Shown here piece by piece: positions 1 to 10,054 of a DNA stretch of 64,000 bases. A program made the translations under genes and the position numbers. The first letter of the stretch is position 1, and the number at the start of each line of letters is the position of its first letter. Origin of the DNA: Polytrichum commune (Eukaryota > Streptophyta > Polytrichopsida > Polytrichales > Polytrichaceae); assembly GCA_950295325.1 (NCBI GenBank), contig OX485804.1:684001-748000 (forward strand). The letters are read 5' to 3'. The notes under the pieces are model-generated. The model was not told the origin of the DNA. It made no database searches and was given only the letters and a program-made list of their open reading frames with translations.

Positions 1-311
1 AAGATGTTCATTATCCAACAGGTGAATCCAATCCGGTCCATGTTGAGAGTTCGGGCCATTAAAAAGCTCGTCCTGATTTCTTCAAGTTGGCCCGAAGTTT
101 TGGCGCCAATATTATGCCACCTAAGATGCCACTTGGGATGAGTGAGTGTTTAGGCCCAACCCTAGTATAAAGCCCTCGGGCCGCATTTGATGAAATCAAG
201 CGGTCTTATTGAACCAAATTTTTAGGCTTCAGGCCGGCCCTCAATCTAGCCCCAAGTGTAACTTGGCCCTAAGGGCCACTTCACACATGAGACTGAGAGC
301 ATGTGACCAAT
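1..311. other. Intergenic, repeated at 23481-23789
   Basis: No gene is supported. The stretch is the left edge of the duplicated unit and runs into the LTR target site CCAAT at 307-311. Open frames on the minus strand here run into the LTR, are not conserved in the other unit and show no family signature. Confidence 0.6.
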
Positions 312-1305
312 TGTCGCGCACCTTTCCATGAGGAGTGCCCGAAACACCATGGGCACAAGGGGGACCCTGGAGTGACACCCGGGACTTGTGGCGCCATTGG
401 TGAGAGGGCCCAAGTGATCCTAGTGTGGGCGAGGGCCCCGGGCGTTGGGAACGCCTCCCACCCACGGAGACTATGATGCATGAGGGTAAGGCCATGAGCT
501 ATGCCTAGCTCATGGCGTGCTGATTCTAGAATGCTCAAGATCACCTTAATCGGAGGTGTGAGCTAAGAGTTATGGCAATTTGAGTGGGGCGCTGTCCCGG
601 GACAGCGCCCTGGTACAGCAGTGCCTGGGAGTGATTCCCGGGACTGCCAAGGTTTGAACAGGCATAACTTCCTCAGTACTTGCCTGAATGGGGCAAGTGA
701 GGAGTTTATCAGCATCTACGTGAAGCGTAGATGAAGATGGAGTGGTTGCTTGTTGAAATCAGACATCATACAAGGAAGTTATGATGGTCTGAAGCTGCTG
801 GGGCTTCTAGGCCCAGCGGCTAAGGGAAAGTGTACACTTGGCCCCAACTCTTGGTAGAGAGACAAGAGGTTTCTTGACGGTGGGGTAGGGGCCCCGTGTA
901 AAGTCCTAGAGGCTTATATGGGTGAGGTGGTGTAGCCTCACCCACCCGAGGCCGAACAACACGGCCTCCATTGGCATTGGCCTAATGTGAGGCCATAGTT
1001 GCCTAGTATGGTTCGGGTTGTTGTAGTGTTGTTCCGGCAACGCGATGATCAACATAAGATTGGACTTCCATGGATGGAAGTCCACATCTAAGGATTGGTT
1101 ACAGATTCAAGGGCTTGGTTACCGATTAAGGGATGAGTCCCGAAAGCAAAGTACGAGGGTTGGTTCCCCTCCTATGAACTATAAGGTCCGGGGTGAGAGG
1201 AGCTAACCATTAGCATGGCGGAATGCGAAGGGTTAGCGCTCGTAACCTTTGCTAGAAAGTGAAAATTGGCAAGATGGTCAAGGGGGGCTAGCTAGGGTTG
1301 CGACA
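312..1305. mobile_element. Solo LTR of an LTR retrotransposon, 994 bp
   Basis: The segment begins TGTCGC and ends GCGACA, the TG...CA termini with a 6-bp inverted repeat expected of an LTR. It is bounded by a 5-bp direct repeat CCAAT (307-311 and 1306-1310). The corresponding place in unit 2 (about 23785-23793) runs straight through with a single CCAGT, which is an empty site. No internal retrotransposon genes are present, so this is most simply a solo LTR left by LTR-LTR recombination. The family (Gypsy or Copia) cannot be told. Orientation is unknown. Confidence 0.85.
587..610. repeat. 24-bp perfect palindrome inside the solo LTR
   Basis: The left half is GGGCGCTGTCCC and the right half is its exact reverse complement, meeting at a CCCGGG centre. 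It lies in the first third of the LTR. It could be a dimeric protein-binding site or a hairpin in the LTR transcript; nothing in the sequence decides between them. Confidence 0.9.
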
Positions 1306-1728
1306 CCAATATACTTCAAGCACTCTCATTGGTGGGAAAAGGCAAAGCTGGTCCAAGTTCGCTTCACACTACGCTTGAGGGACCAACATAGTATGTGAAT
1401 GCAAGATGGTTGTAAAGTCTACATGGATTCCTACACGACATCGAATGGATCATGTTAAAGGTCACTTGCATTATTATCAAAATCACCTCTTGGAAGAGGC
1501 CTAACACAAAACCGGAAGACCATGCATGGCAATCCGAACGTTCACAATAGTTGGTTTATTTTATTTTATCATGTGACCCGCATGAAAAGATATTCATTGA
1601 AATGACATTTGGTTTAGGGCGCGATCACATATGACTTCACACGGCACTCGAGGATCCGTTACCACACTACATGATTTTGGAGGTAGCTTGGGACAACCAG
1701 TGGACACTTTCTTTTGGGCTCTCACAAT
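1306..1728. other. Intergenic, partly shared with unit 2
   Basis: Positions 1311 to about 1580 match 23790-24052 (minus small indels). After that the two units diverge, unit 1 going on to the pogo-related element. No gene, RNA or regulatory element is recognised here. Confidence 0.5.
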
Positions 1729-2702
1729 TACCGTACGTTAAGGGCAGCTTCGGCACAAAATAATTCTAAAAATAGACGCCGAAATTTTTGGAAAATTATT
1801 GACATTTTTTGCCAAATATAAAACTAATTAATTTTCAAAATTGCCGAAAAGTATGAAATTTTAACTTCTTACTAGAATTTTACTTACACTGGAAGCATAT
1901 ATGAATTCTTAAGGAGAGAAGGTGCTCCTTTTGTAATCAAGCTCACTTACATTAGTCCACAAAGAATATGGGTTAAGAAGTAGCAAGACTCTATGTGAGG
2001 CTTTTCAAATGTGTTGTACACAATTTTTTGGAGTCCAATTGAGCATAGAAGATGAAGTTTTATAGAGTTTTGTCCAACTAACAAAAGTTGAGAAATCAAG
2101 TAATCTTCCACCTCCAACAAGTTTTGTGTCAAAATAAGTCTTTATGCAAAAGATATGGACAAAACATTGCAGCCGTGTAAAGATCAAAAAATTAAAATGC
2201 GTTCATAACAGTTTTTCGGAGCTCATTTGTGCATAGAAGATCAACTTTTTTGGAATTTTGTTTCTCTAAGAAAAGTTTAGAAATCAAGTAATCTTCCACC
2301 TCCAACAAGTTTTATGTCATTTGAAGACTCTATGCAAAAGATATGCGTGTTATAAAAATGAAATCTAACTAGGTGCTTCACCTCAAACTTTACATATCCC
2401 ATATGCATTGTTGAACACAACTCCACTCTACTTGTATAAAGCACAGAGCATTCTCAACTCTTCACAAAATCGTGAAAGATTTATATCTGTTGTAAAACTT
2501 TTCACACAAATTGTGAAATCATGAATGAACATCCTTGTTTCCCGTTAGATAATAACTTCTTGGATGTATGCCGAAATTGCATTATTAAAATATTTAAAAT
2601 GCCGAAAGTTTTAGTATTTTTTTTTTTCCCGCCGAACACTGTTTTTTTACTTTTAATAATTATTCGGCAAGAGAGAGCCGAAGCTGCCCTTAACGTACGG
2701 TA
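1729..2702. mobile_element. Non-autonomous pogo-like element (970 bp) with TA target duplication
   Basis: The ends at 1731-1754 and 2677-2700 are perfect 24-bp inverted repeats beginning CCGTACGTTAAG and ending inward in TTCGGC, flanked by TA on both sides (1729-1730, 2701-2702). The terminal repeat agrees at 19 of 24 positions with that of the autonomous elements at 40451, 55278 and 60611, which end in the same TTCGGC. The interior is AT-rich with scattered GCCGAA motifs and holds no transposase, so it is a MITE-like derivative presumably mobilised by a related transposase. It is absent from unit 2, where the surrounding block is different, so no clean empty site is available. Confidence 0.8.
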
Positions 2703-3049
2703 CATGGACACGGCTCTTGACTCGTGTGTGAGGTGGCCCTACAAACAGAGGCTGCCCGAAAGGATAACAAAAGGAGAGTATCGTGGGGTGATTCTCGTTC
2801 CGCAAGGGACACAGGAGACACCCATCAATGCTCCTGCGTTGTTTGTCAATCTCATCAGATTTCAACTTCTCAAAGAACGCCACCACTTGAGGATCCATTA
2901 AGTACTTATTGTCATCCGGCACCCAAGGGGGCTTCAGATGCAGATGCTACTTGAATCCACCCATCAGCAGTGCACGATCCGGTGTCTCCCTCACCGCTCA
3001 TTAGTTGGAGGTGACGATCGTTTCATATTGTGGAGATGTTATTGATGCA
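2703..3049. other. Intergenic spacer; possible captured gene fragment
   Basis: A minus-strand open frame starting at 2922 gives a protein-like stretch (MPDDNKYLMDPQVV...), but it runs into the transposon end and is not recognised. From about 2917 the sequence matches 24665 onward in unit 2, so only the part before that is private to unit 1. No function is assigned. Confidence 0.25.
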
Positions 3050-4413
3050 TCGATTCATTTGATAGACCTGCTTGCGGCGGTAGTGTCATCCTCTCAATGT
3101 TTTCTCTCTTGCTGCCACTAGGTGAAACGTCGCGGGCAAAGTTGATGACGTATTCGATACAGGTTGCAACTCGCAAGGGTTTGGAATTCTAGTCAGCTTC
3201 GCTCTATGGCCTCCTGGACAGGGCCAGGTATGTACTCTTATTTCTACACAATAGTTGCAATCTATTTGAGTTTCCGACGAGAACGTCATAGTAGATTATT
3301 AGTTTGATGAGGATACGTTATTGATATGGTGCTCCAGATGTTTCTAGAAGGTGGTCCCATAGGATTTAAGAAGAAAGAGGCGGAACTAAACATATGCACT
3401 TAAACTCCTTATGGTGGTCATGGTGTCACTGGATTCAATATCAATTTTTGACAATGTATAAGTGGACCATTCAAAGGAATCCTCACTATGTTCAACCGGT
3501 AAGCATGGCGCTGCTGCTTAATCATTATAGAACAGGTGTGGCCGACTTTGAGGGAAGGCAGTGACTCCTATCGATTCGAAGACGAACTTACCCTCCCAGA
3601 TACAGCTTATAGCCATAGCCACATTTTACTTCTTGTAAAGCTCGCAGCTCGATGTTACATGAGGCTCATTGGTGAGCCTTTTGATATTTTGTCTATGTCT
3701 GAGAATCTCATGGTGATTGTGGTTATTTGGATGCCAGAGGTGTCGGATGGGGTTGGTGAAAAGGCCTTGGAGGGATAATTTGGACGTGCAAAAGGAATCA
3801 ATTGTCTGGCTACTAGCATTCTAATTATATGTGGAAGACTGTGTGGTTGCCGAGCTGATGCTCCGAGCTATGACCCGACTAGCAAATTCGGAAGGTATGC
3901 GCCTTAACTGTCATAGGTGTCAAAATCTCTAGCTACGAACAGAAACTTCAGATATATGAAGCTGGTTGTGCTGCTTTAACCATCCAACGGAGGCATGGCC
4001 TATCCGTGATCCTCTCATCGTCCCAGTCTTTCGTAGTTACTTCAAATTCACTCTTCCAAGTTCAAGAAAGTTTCAAATGCAGTAGTGATTCTACAAGACA
4101 TAATTTGGTCATGACTGACTCCTTGATCGATGCTGTTCTGTGCAGACAAGGGATCACTCCAAGAAATGATTTCCACTTTCAATGTGTGACATGCTTCTTC
4201 ATGATGTTATTACGTCCATGTGAATCCTGGTGAGTTCCTTCTGTAATTATAGTGCTGCAACAAATTGCCCGATACTCTTGAGCATTGGCCCACACTCTGC
4301 AAGGTTTTGAAGGTTTGCTAGTGTAAATTACAAGCTTGACTTGGTGGTTATGTGGTGAAGATAGAAACAGGTATGCGGGAGATTGTGCATCTCCAAGGTT
4401 GTGTTGAAGGGGC
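3050..4413 (+). promoter_or_regulatory. Conserved upstream and leader block of type-A kinase
   Basis: About 1.3 kb directly upstream of the 4414 start recurs upstream of the type-A genes at 26054 and (reverse strand) 52041. Its first 650 bp or so is also recognisable upstream of the type-B genes (16425-16960, 33490-34030). It contains a strong plant-type 5' splice site, GGGCCAG|GTATGT, at 3227/3228, so it may hold a 5' UTR exon and intron. The acceptor is not certain. Several short open frames here are not conserved as protein. Retention across A and B paralogues suggests promoter or leader function, or simply co-duplication. Confidence 0.5.
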
Positions 4414-7400
4414 ATGGCCATGTTTAGCGCCGTATTTGCGACAAGTGGTGTTGGTGAAACTTCCTCGCCCACTGGAACAGATTACTTCACAACCTCGATC
4501 CAGTCATGTGTGCAAGGTATCGAAGCCCAACTTGTAGGTCATAAATCCCTGCTAAACGGGAGGCAATGTCTGGATCTCTGTACAAAACTTGTCAAGACCG
4601 TCGAGAATGTTCAGAAACTAGTTTCACATTCTCAGGTAGCATTTCGAAGATATGAAACCTTGCGACCAGCCTTGGAGAACTTGCATAGAATCTTGGAGAA
4701 GGCGAGGTTTCTTATCAAGGGGTGCTCTGAAGCAGATTGTAAAGCGTTGATATTTCAGATGCAGAATGAAGAGGCCTTTCGAGAGATTTTGTGTGAGGTA
4801 GGCTTGTGTTACACTGCCATCTACGAGCAAGCCAAAGATATCGTAGGATGGGAATGGAGGAATCTTGGAGTAGAAGATCTCCGTGAGTCGATTTCTACAT
4901 TTGTGCCGGCACTGGAAAGAGAGGTTCTCGAAGATCAACACGCACTGCAGACAATACTTGAGAATCTTGTCAGGAGTCCATCAAATGACACAAAGATTCA
5001 ATGCCTTGCAAAGTACTTGTTAAACAATCTGAAATTCATATGCGAATATAGCGGGGGGAACAGAGTGGCCCGCTCGATGATGTCTAATGCGGTGATGTGG
5101 GTGCCCGAAACAGAAATGCAAGGTACTTGGAAGATCAAAGGCTTCCTTGGAAATGGAGGAGGGGCTAATGGTGTTTTGGACACTGAATGGCTTGGAATCC
5201 CCTGTGCCAAGAAGATTTTCAAAGCTCACAACTCAGAGTATGGTGATTTTTTGGCACTCCAAGGGACTCTTGGCTATTTGGCAAATATCCCAAATTTGTT
5301 TGGCATCCAATCCATGAAGAAGGAGCTTCACAACCAAATGGAGGATTCTACTTTTCGGAAGGAAGTGGCACTCCTGGCACGCCTCAATCATCCGAATGTT
5401 GTCAAGTTCTTCTGTTGTGGTAGTGATTCAGAAGATGAATGTTTCATTGGGATGGAGCTTATGGAGATGGACCTGTCTTCCTTGATTAGAAGGCGTGAAG
5501 GAAAGCTGTTTGCGATTGAAGTGGCACTGGACATCATTTTGCAAATTGCGCGTGGGATGCTCTATCTTCATGACCGAGGGATTGCACATCGAGACCTTAA
5601 ACCTTTGAACGTGGTAATCAGCAAAGTTCCTAACTCTCCACATGTTGTTGAAAATTTCTGTGTGAAGTTGATTGACTTTGGTTTGTCAAAGGCTAAGGTA
5701 CAAGCCTCCATGTCCAGTACAGTGTCAATCCCGAACTGTGGCACCGTAACATATAGAGCTCCAGAGGTGTTTTCCCAGGCACATGAGCACGTTCTGCGTG
5801 GAGGTGAACAGAAGGTGAATTGGTTCAAGGCGGATGTATACAGTTTTGCTTTGACATGCTCAGTGATTCTGTCCTTAAAGAAACCCTTTGAAGGGCGCTA
5901 CCCTGAAGACGGGGAGGAGGGTAAGCGGTACCGGGAGTTAATAAGAGGAACTCGGCCAGAGATTCCCTCAAGCTGCCCTAAAGAGTTGGATGCACTTTTG
6001 AAAGAATGTTGGGAGACAAATCCTGAAAATAGACCCCATTTCTCAACCATTTGCACGAGGCTTGAGAAGTACAAGCATGGTCTTTTAAGAAGGCTATCTA
6101 CTTCTATGTACAAAGGTTTGGAGGAGGTGATATATGATGCAAGAAGTGATTGCAACGCATACATTGAGAGGATCCTTGAGGAGCGTTCTCGACATCGGAG
6201 TTCTATTAAGGATCTTGCCACAAATTCATCTGCAGTTGAAGCTGAGGTAATCATAAAGGCAATCATGATGATACCCTACTATGTGGGTTGTGGAATGCTG
6301 TTGAATGGATTGCAATTGTCCTTAAACCTGCTAACCTGGTGTGGACGGTCGTACAAGTCTGTTGAAGCTGCTGCTCATCTTTCTTCTCTTGAAGCAGAGT
6401 ACTCAAGTCTTAAACTTGATTACTTGTTACTCTGTGTGCAAAGTGTGGAAGATATTGCACAGGTTCAACATGTTGGTCATGAAACTCTGCTAAACGGAAA
6501 GCAATGTCAGCATTTATCTTCGGTGTTTGTTAAATGCGTTGAGAACATTCAGAAACTAGTGACAGATTTTGGAGCATCAAGAGCGGAATGCTTTCGACCA
6601 GGATTGTGGAACTTCTACATAATCTCGGAGAAGTTGAGAAGGCTCGTGAATGAGTGCTGTGAAGCAGATTGGTGTAGAGCAGCCGTTTTCCAGATTCGCA
6701 ATGAAGTGGCCTTTCGAGAGATCTTGGTGGACATAGAATTCTGTTACAATGCGATTTTCGATGAAGCCAAGAGTATGAGTGATCAGGAAGGGAAGACTTC
6801 TGAAGTAGAAGTGCTTCGCCGGTCTTCAACATTTTCCCTCGTATCGAAGGGTGAGATTTTTGAAGATCGTTGTACCCTGAAGAAAAGACTTGAGAACATG
6901 GTGGAAAGTGCCGGCTCTTCAGATGACCATAAGCAATGCCTTGCAAAATACTTGTTGGGCAGATTGGAATTCATATATGAAGAGCATCTTTTAGAAAGCT
7001 TCACAAGTTTAGAGGAATTCGACTTGTGTAATAGTACCTCGGCAGCATATAAGTTGGCAGTTGCATTGCCAATTTTAGAACATGGGTCTAAACTGTGGAG
7101 TAAACTTTCCGATTTTGTTAAATTCATCGGCTATTTAGAAGTGGGAAAACCACACTTTGCAAGTTCCTTGTTGCAGGGATTAAAAGAAGAGCTTGCCACG
7201 CATCTGGATGAAGCAACAATTTGGGTGACTAAGAAGGAACCGCCAGAGACATGGAATTATGGGGATTATGAAGATTCGCCAAGAATATTACATAGAGGTG
7301 ATTTTGGAATTGTAATATCTACCAAATGGCTTGGAATCCCCTGTGGCGAATACTCCCAGACAATGGATAATGAATACAATTTTTGGAAACCTGCAAAAGT

Positions 7401-8088
7401 AATGGCACGTCTGCACCATCCGAATATTATTAAAGTCTTCTGTTGTGGCGAAAAGAAACGAAAAGGGCATTATTTCATTAGGATGGAACTTATGGAGACG
7501 GACTTGTCTGATTGTATCAGAAGTCGCAAAGGGAGGCCATTTCCAATGGTTGTAGCACTTGACATTATTGTGCAAATAGCGCGTGGGATGCGCTATCTGC
7601 ATAGTCAGGGCATTGCACATCGGGATCTCAAGCCAGGAAATGTGTTCATCAGCAGAGCACTTAACACCACAGAGCTTGGCGGCACTTTCTGTGTGAAGGT
7701 CTTTGGTTTTGGGTTTTGCAAGGCAAACGTGGAAGCCTCTAAGGTCGAAGTACCAACAGGCAAGGCCATTAATGGCACCGCCGGTTATCTGGCTCCAGAG
7801 GTCTACGCTAGAAGAGCTTTACCATTGAAACCGTTCAAGGCGGACATTTTCAGCTTCGCGATGACTTCCTCAGATATATTATCCTTCAAACGACCCCGTG
7901 GTTTGGTGGTCTGGAAATTGGGAGACTATGTAGGAGCGATAGATGAGGGTTTGAGGCCCGAGATCGCATCAGGGTGCCCCAAAGAGTTGGTTGCTCTTCT
8001 GAAAGAGTGTTGGGATGCAAACCCCGAGTTACGCCCCGACTTTGATGCCGTTTGTACAAGGTTACAGAAGATTGTTCTGTGTCACTGA
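4414..8088 (+). CDS. HeLo-like/kinase/HeLo-like/pseudokinase fusion protein (plant MLKL-like), 1224 aa
   Basis: One uninterrupted frame from an ATG in good context (GGGGCATGG). Domains in order: HeLo/DUF1221-like helical region about 25-145 (LLNGRQC, PALENLHRILEKA), linker, kinase about 240-555, second HeLo-like region about 665-855 (LLNGKQC), second kinase-like domain about 945-1222. Kinase 1 has a Gly-rich loop (246-254), AKK lysine K267, alpha-C E317, HRD 392-394 with K396 and N399, DFG 421-423 and APE 449-451, so it should be active. The second domain has Tyr at 980 for the lysine, Pro at 993 for the glutamate and GFG at 1098-1100 for DFG, while HRD 1069-1071 remains: a pseudokinase. Kinase 1 also has an insert of about 36 residues between beta-3 and alpha-C. 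Plant MLKLs act at the plasma membrane in immunity, and tandem kinase-pseudokinases confer disease resistance. Such a role here is inference. The HeLo call rests on motif pattern, not a search. Confidence 0.8.
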   Translation: MAMFSAVFATSGVGETSSPTGTDYFTTSIQSCVQGIEAQLVGHKSLLNGRQCLDLCTKLVKTVENVQKLVSHSQVAFRRYETLRPALENLHRILEKARFLIKGCSEADCKALIFQMQNEEAFREILCEVGLCYTAIYEQAKDIVGWEWRNLGVEDLRESISTFVPALEREVLEDQHALQTILENLVRSPSNDTKIQCLAKYLLNNLKFICEYSGGNRVARSMMSNAVMWVPETEMQGTWKIKGFLGNGGGANGVLDTEWLGIPCAKKIFKAHNSEYGDFLALQGTLGYLANIPNLFGIQSMKKELHNQMEDSTFRKEVALLARLNHPNVVKFFCCGSDSEDECFIGMELMEMDLSSLIRRREGKLFAIEVALDIILQIARGMLYLHDRGIAHRDLKPLNVVISKVPNSPHVVENFCVKLIDFGLSKAKVQASMSSTVSIPNCGTVTYRAPEVFSQAHEHVLRGGEQKVNWFKADVYSFALTCSVILSLKKPFEGRYPEDGEEGKRYRELIRGTRPEIPSSCPKELDALLKECWETNPENRPHFSTICTRLEKYKHGLLRRLSTSMYKGLEEVIYDARSDCNAYIERILEERSRHRSSIKDLATNSSAVEAEVIIKAIMMIPYYVGCGMLLNGLQLSLNLLTWCGRSYKSVEAAAHLSSLEAEYSSLKLDYLLLCVQSVEDIAQVQHVGHETLLNGKQCQHLSSVFVKCVENIQKLVTDFGASRAECFRPGLWNFYIISEKLRRLVNECCEADWCRAAVFQIRNEVAFREILVDIEFCYNAIFDEAKSMSDQEGKTSEVEVLRRSSTFSLVSKGEIFEDRCTLKKRLENMVESAGSSDDHKQCLAKYLLGRLEFIYEEHLLESFTSLEEFDLCNSTSAAYKLAVALPILEHGSKLWSKLSDFVKFIGYLEVGKPHFASSLLQGLKEELATHLDEATIWVTKKEPPETWNYGDYEDSPRILHRGDFGIVISTKWLGIPCGEYSQTMDNEYNFWKPAKVMARLHHPNIIKVFCCGEKKRKGHYFIRMELMETDLSDCIRSRKGRPFPMVVALDIIVQIARGMRYLHSQGIAHRDLKPGNVFISRALNTTELGGTFCVKVFGFGFCKANVEASKVEVPTGKAINGTAGYLAPEVYARRALPLKPFKADIFSFAMTSSDILSFKRPRGLVVWKLGDYVGAIDEGLRPEIASGCPKELVALLKECWDANPELRPDFDAVCTRLQKIVLCH

Positions 8089-8455
8089 AGGTTCACGGCA
8101 TGTGAATTTTGATCAATGTGCAATCAAACTCAAAGGCGCATGTGCACCATCGCACTTACCAATGCGGCAATCAAGTAAATCATTATTGTACTTATTTGTG
8201 TGCCATAACTAGGATCTTGAAGGATTTTACCTGAATTTGCTTGGATTCCTGTTCAATGTCGAAGTTAAAATTATAATATGTTGTAAATATTGCACAACTG
8301 TAGTATCTTTGTGAGAGCTCAAACCCTAGAGAGAGCTTAAAATGTATCTTACCACATTTAGGTAGTGAAACATTTTCGTGAAATGAAATGAAATTGAATT
8401 TGAAGTCTGGGAAGCTGAAATGGCTAATGGGATTAAAAGTACATCATGATGGGTT
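8089..8455. other. 3' flank of the type-A fusion gene
   Basis: AT-rich sequence after the stop codon, presumably 3' UTR and terminator, but no clear polyadenylation cassette can be assigned. No gene is seen. The stretch is missing in unit 2, where a deletion joins kinase coding sequence to DNA matching 9231. Confidence 0.4.
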
Positions 8456-9205
8456 CTAACCTTCTAATTCTGTAGAAGGGCGGAGTGCAGTAGCCTCCGT
8501 GAATCTAATGTTAACTTGTTGGTCTAATTGAAAGGAAGACTTGAGGCTCCTTGAAAATATGTTCTCAAATAAGTTATGGAAACTTATCTCTAATGGGGTT
8601 GTGTAGGGGACATTCCAACATGAAATGTGCCTCGTTTTCAACTGCATTATAGGAGAAAAAGTGGCATAGTCTAGCATCTCTAGGGATAGGGATAATTGTC
8701 TGTTGTCTGGTTTCAATGACAAGTCTATGGTTTGAGGTGCGGTAGGCAACAATGATCTTGCGTTGTGGTGGAGTCAATGGTTGCTTCAAGTACAATTTAC
8801 ATTCATATGTAAGAAAATTCTCAAAGTGGACATAATCTAGTTTCTTCCAAGAGAGTTGTAATGACTTCCACTCTTTAGCAAACTCTTTAGCAAGTAAGAC
8901 CTCCTTGATATCAACATATGTTGTTTTTGATATAGAATTATAGAAACTCATAATAACAGTATTCAAATATCTTGGGGTTACATATATAATGTAGTCATAA
9001 GCATGATATTATAAAATTTCAATAAAGTGTAGTTCAACCTGGTCAACATTCTCCAAAAGTTTTTCCAGAGAAATTGTTGAGGCACAAGTAATTGCACAGT
9101 TGCAAACAACTTAACATTATTCAGATCCATAACAGTGTTGTGCGGACTGACAGTATTCCAAGGAATATTCCTCACATTCAGACTAAATGTGAAAATTTTA
9201 GGCAA
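8456..9205 (-). pseudogene. Decayed non-LTR (LINE-type) retrotransposon fragment, ORF2 C-terminus
   Basis: On the minus strand, 8966-8574 reads through a segment with the pattern of the zinc-binding region downstream of reverse transcriptase: a basic TSNHRLVIETRQQ stretch, IPRDARLCHFF, then HFMLECPLHNPIRDKF. The first expected cysteine pair is damaged (CHFF). After a stop or frameshift the next frame continues plausibly (LFENIFSRSLKSSFQLDQQ). The minus frame at 9205-8978 may be an upstream part of the same element. The fragment is 3'-truncated coding debris with several stops and frameshifts. Family assignment is by motif recall. Confidence 0.5.
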
Positions 9206-10054
9206 TATTCCTTAGCATACAGTCAATCCCACAGAACACTATTATGGATCTGAATAAATTTATGAAGAACTTTTCTAAAATCGGAGACTAATTAAATTTT
9301 CTTTCAGAGTGATCACTAAAAAAAATAAAATGTAAACTTATTTTAAATAGTATTGATGAGAGTGTTCGTATCTGTGTCAACAGAGTGATGGAAAGTTGAA
9401 AGCATTAGAATAGGATCTTGAAGTAGACAAACTATCGAAATCTTTCTGTAGGTGTAAGCAAAAAAATCATTTAATGGGAACATCTACTCCGTTTATGAAT
9501 TTTTATGATCATGAAGTTTTTTTTGTAAGTGATAGACAATTTTAGAATTTACTCTAATTATCATTACCATGAAACTTGTTGTGATTATAAAGTTAGAAAT
9601 AATTTATCCCAATGTAAAAAAAGAATAAAATCTGAGCAAAAATCTATAAAAAATTTGACATAACTTCATCAAAGCATTATAACATTCAAATTGGTTACTG
9701 CTATATTCTAATCATTTTGATAGTTAGTACAACCTTAGTGTTCACAATTCTAGCCATTTTACTCACAAAGTTAAGGAGGTGGGCCCACAAAGCACAAATG
9801 GGGTCAATTTTAGGCGTGAAGGGGGTCGGTACCCGGGATGCAAGGTGGCGGTTTTGCAACTGAACCTGGTGGGATCATGGAGGTGGCTTTGTGCAAGGTT
9901 CCTAGTTGGGTTTTGATCTAGCTTGGGTCTAGTACCCAACTATGTTGTGTTGGTTCTAGGCAACGAAAGTGGGGGTCCTCATCATATGATGGCTCTTGAT
10001 TCTTGAAGTAACAGATGTTTGCAAGTTTCCAACATTTTTTCCCTCCATTAAACA
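9206..10054. other. Intergenic; holds two rearrangement landmarks
   Basis: No gene is seen. The sequence from 9231 is what the truncated type-A genes at 26054 and 49423 now use as their last codons and 3' flank. TA at 9411-9412 followed by GGATCTTGAAG is the intact counterpart of the flank of the pogo-like copy at 60611. From 9413 on it is matched in reverse at 60610-58454. Confidence 0.6.

Noticed and set aside
2653-2922. Minus-strand 89-codon frame starting MPDDNKYLMDPQ.
   Set aside because: It runs into the terminal repeat of the 1731-2700 element and has no recognisable family. At most a fragment of an unknown captured gene.
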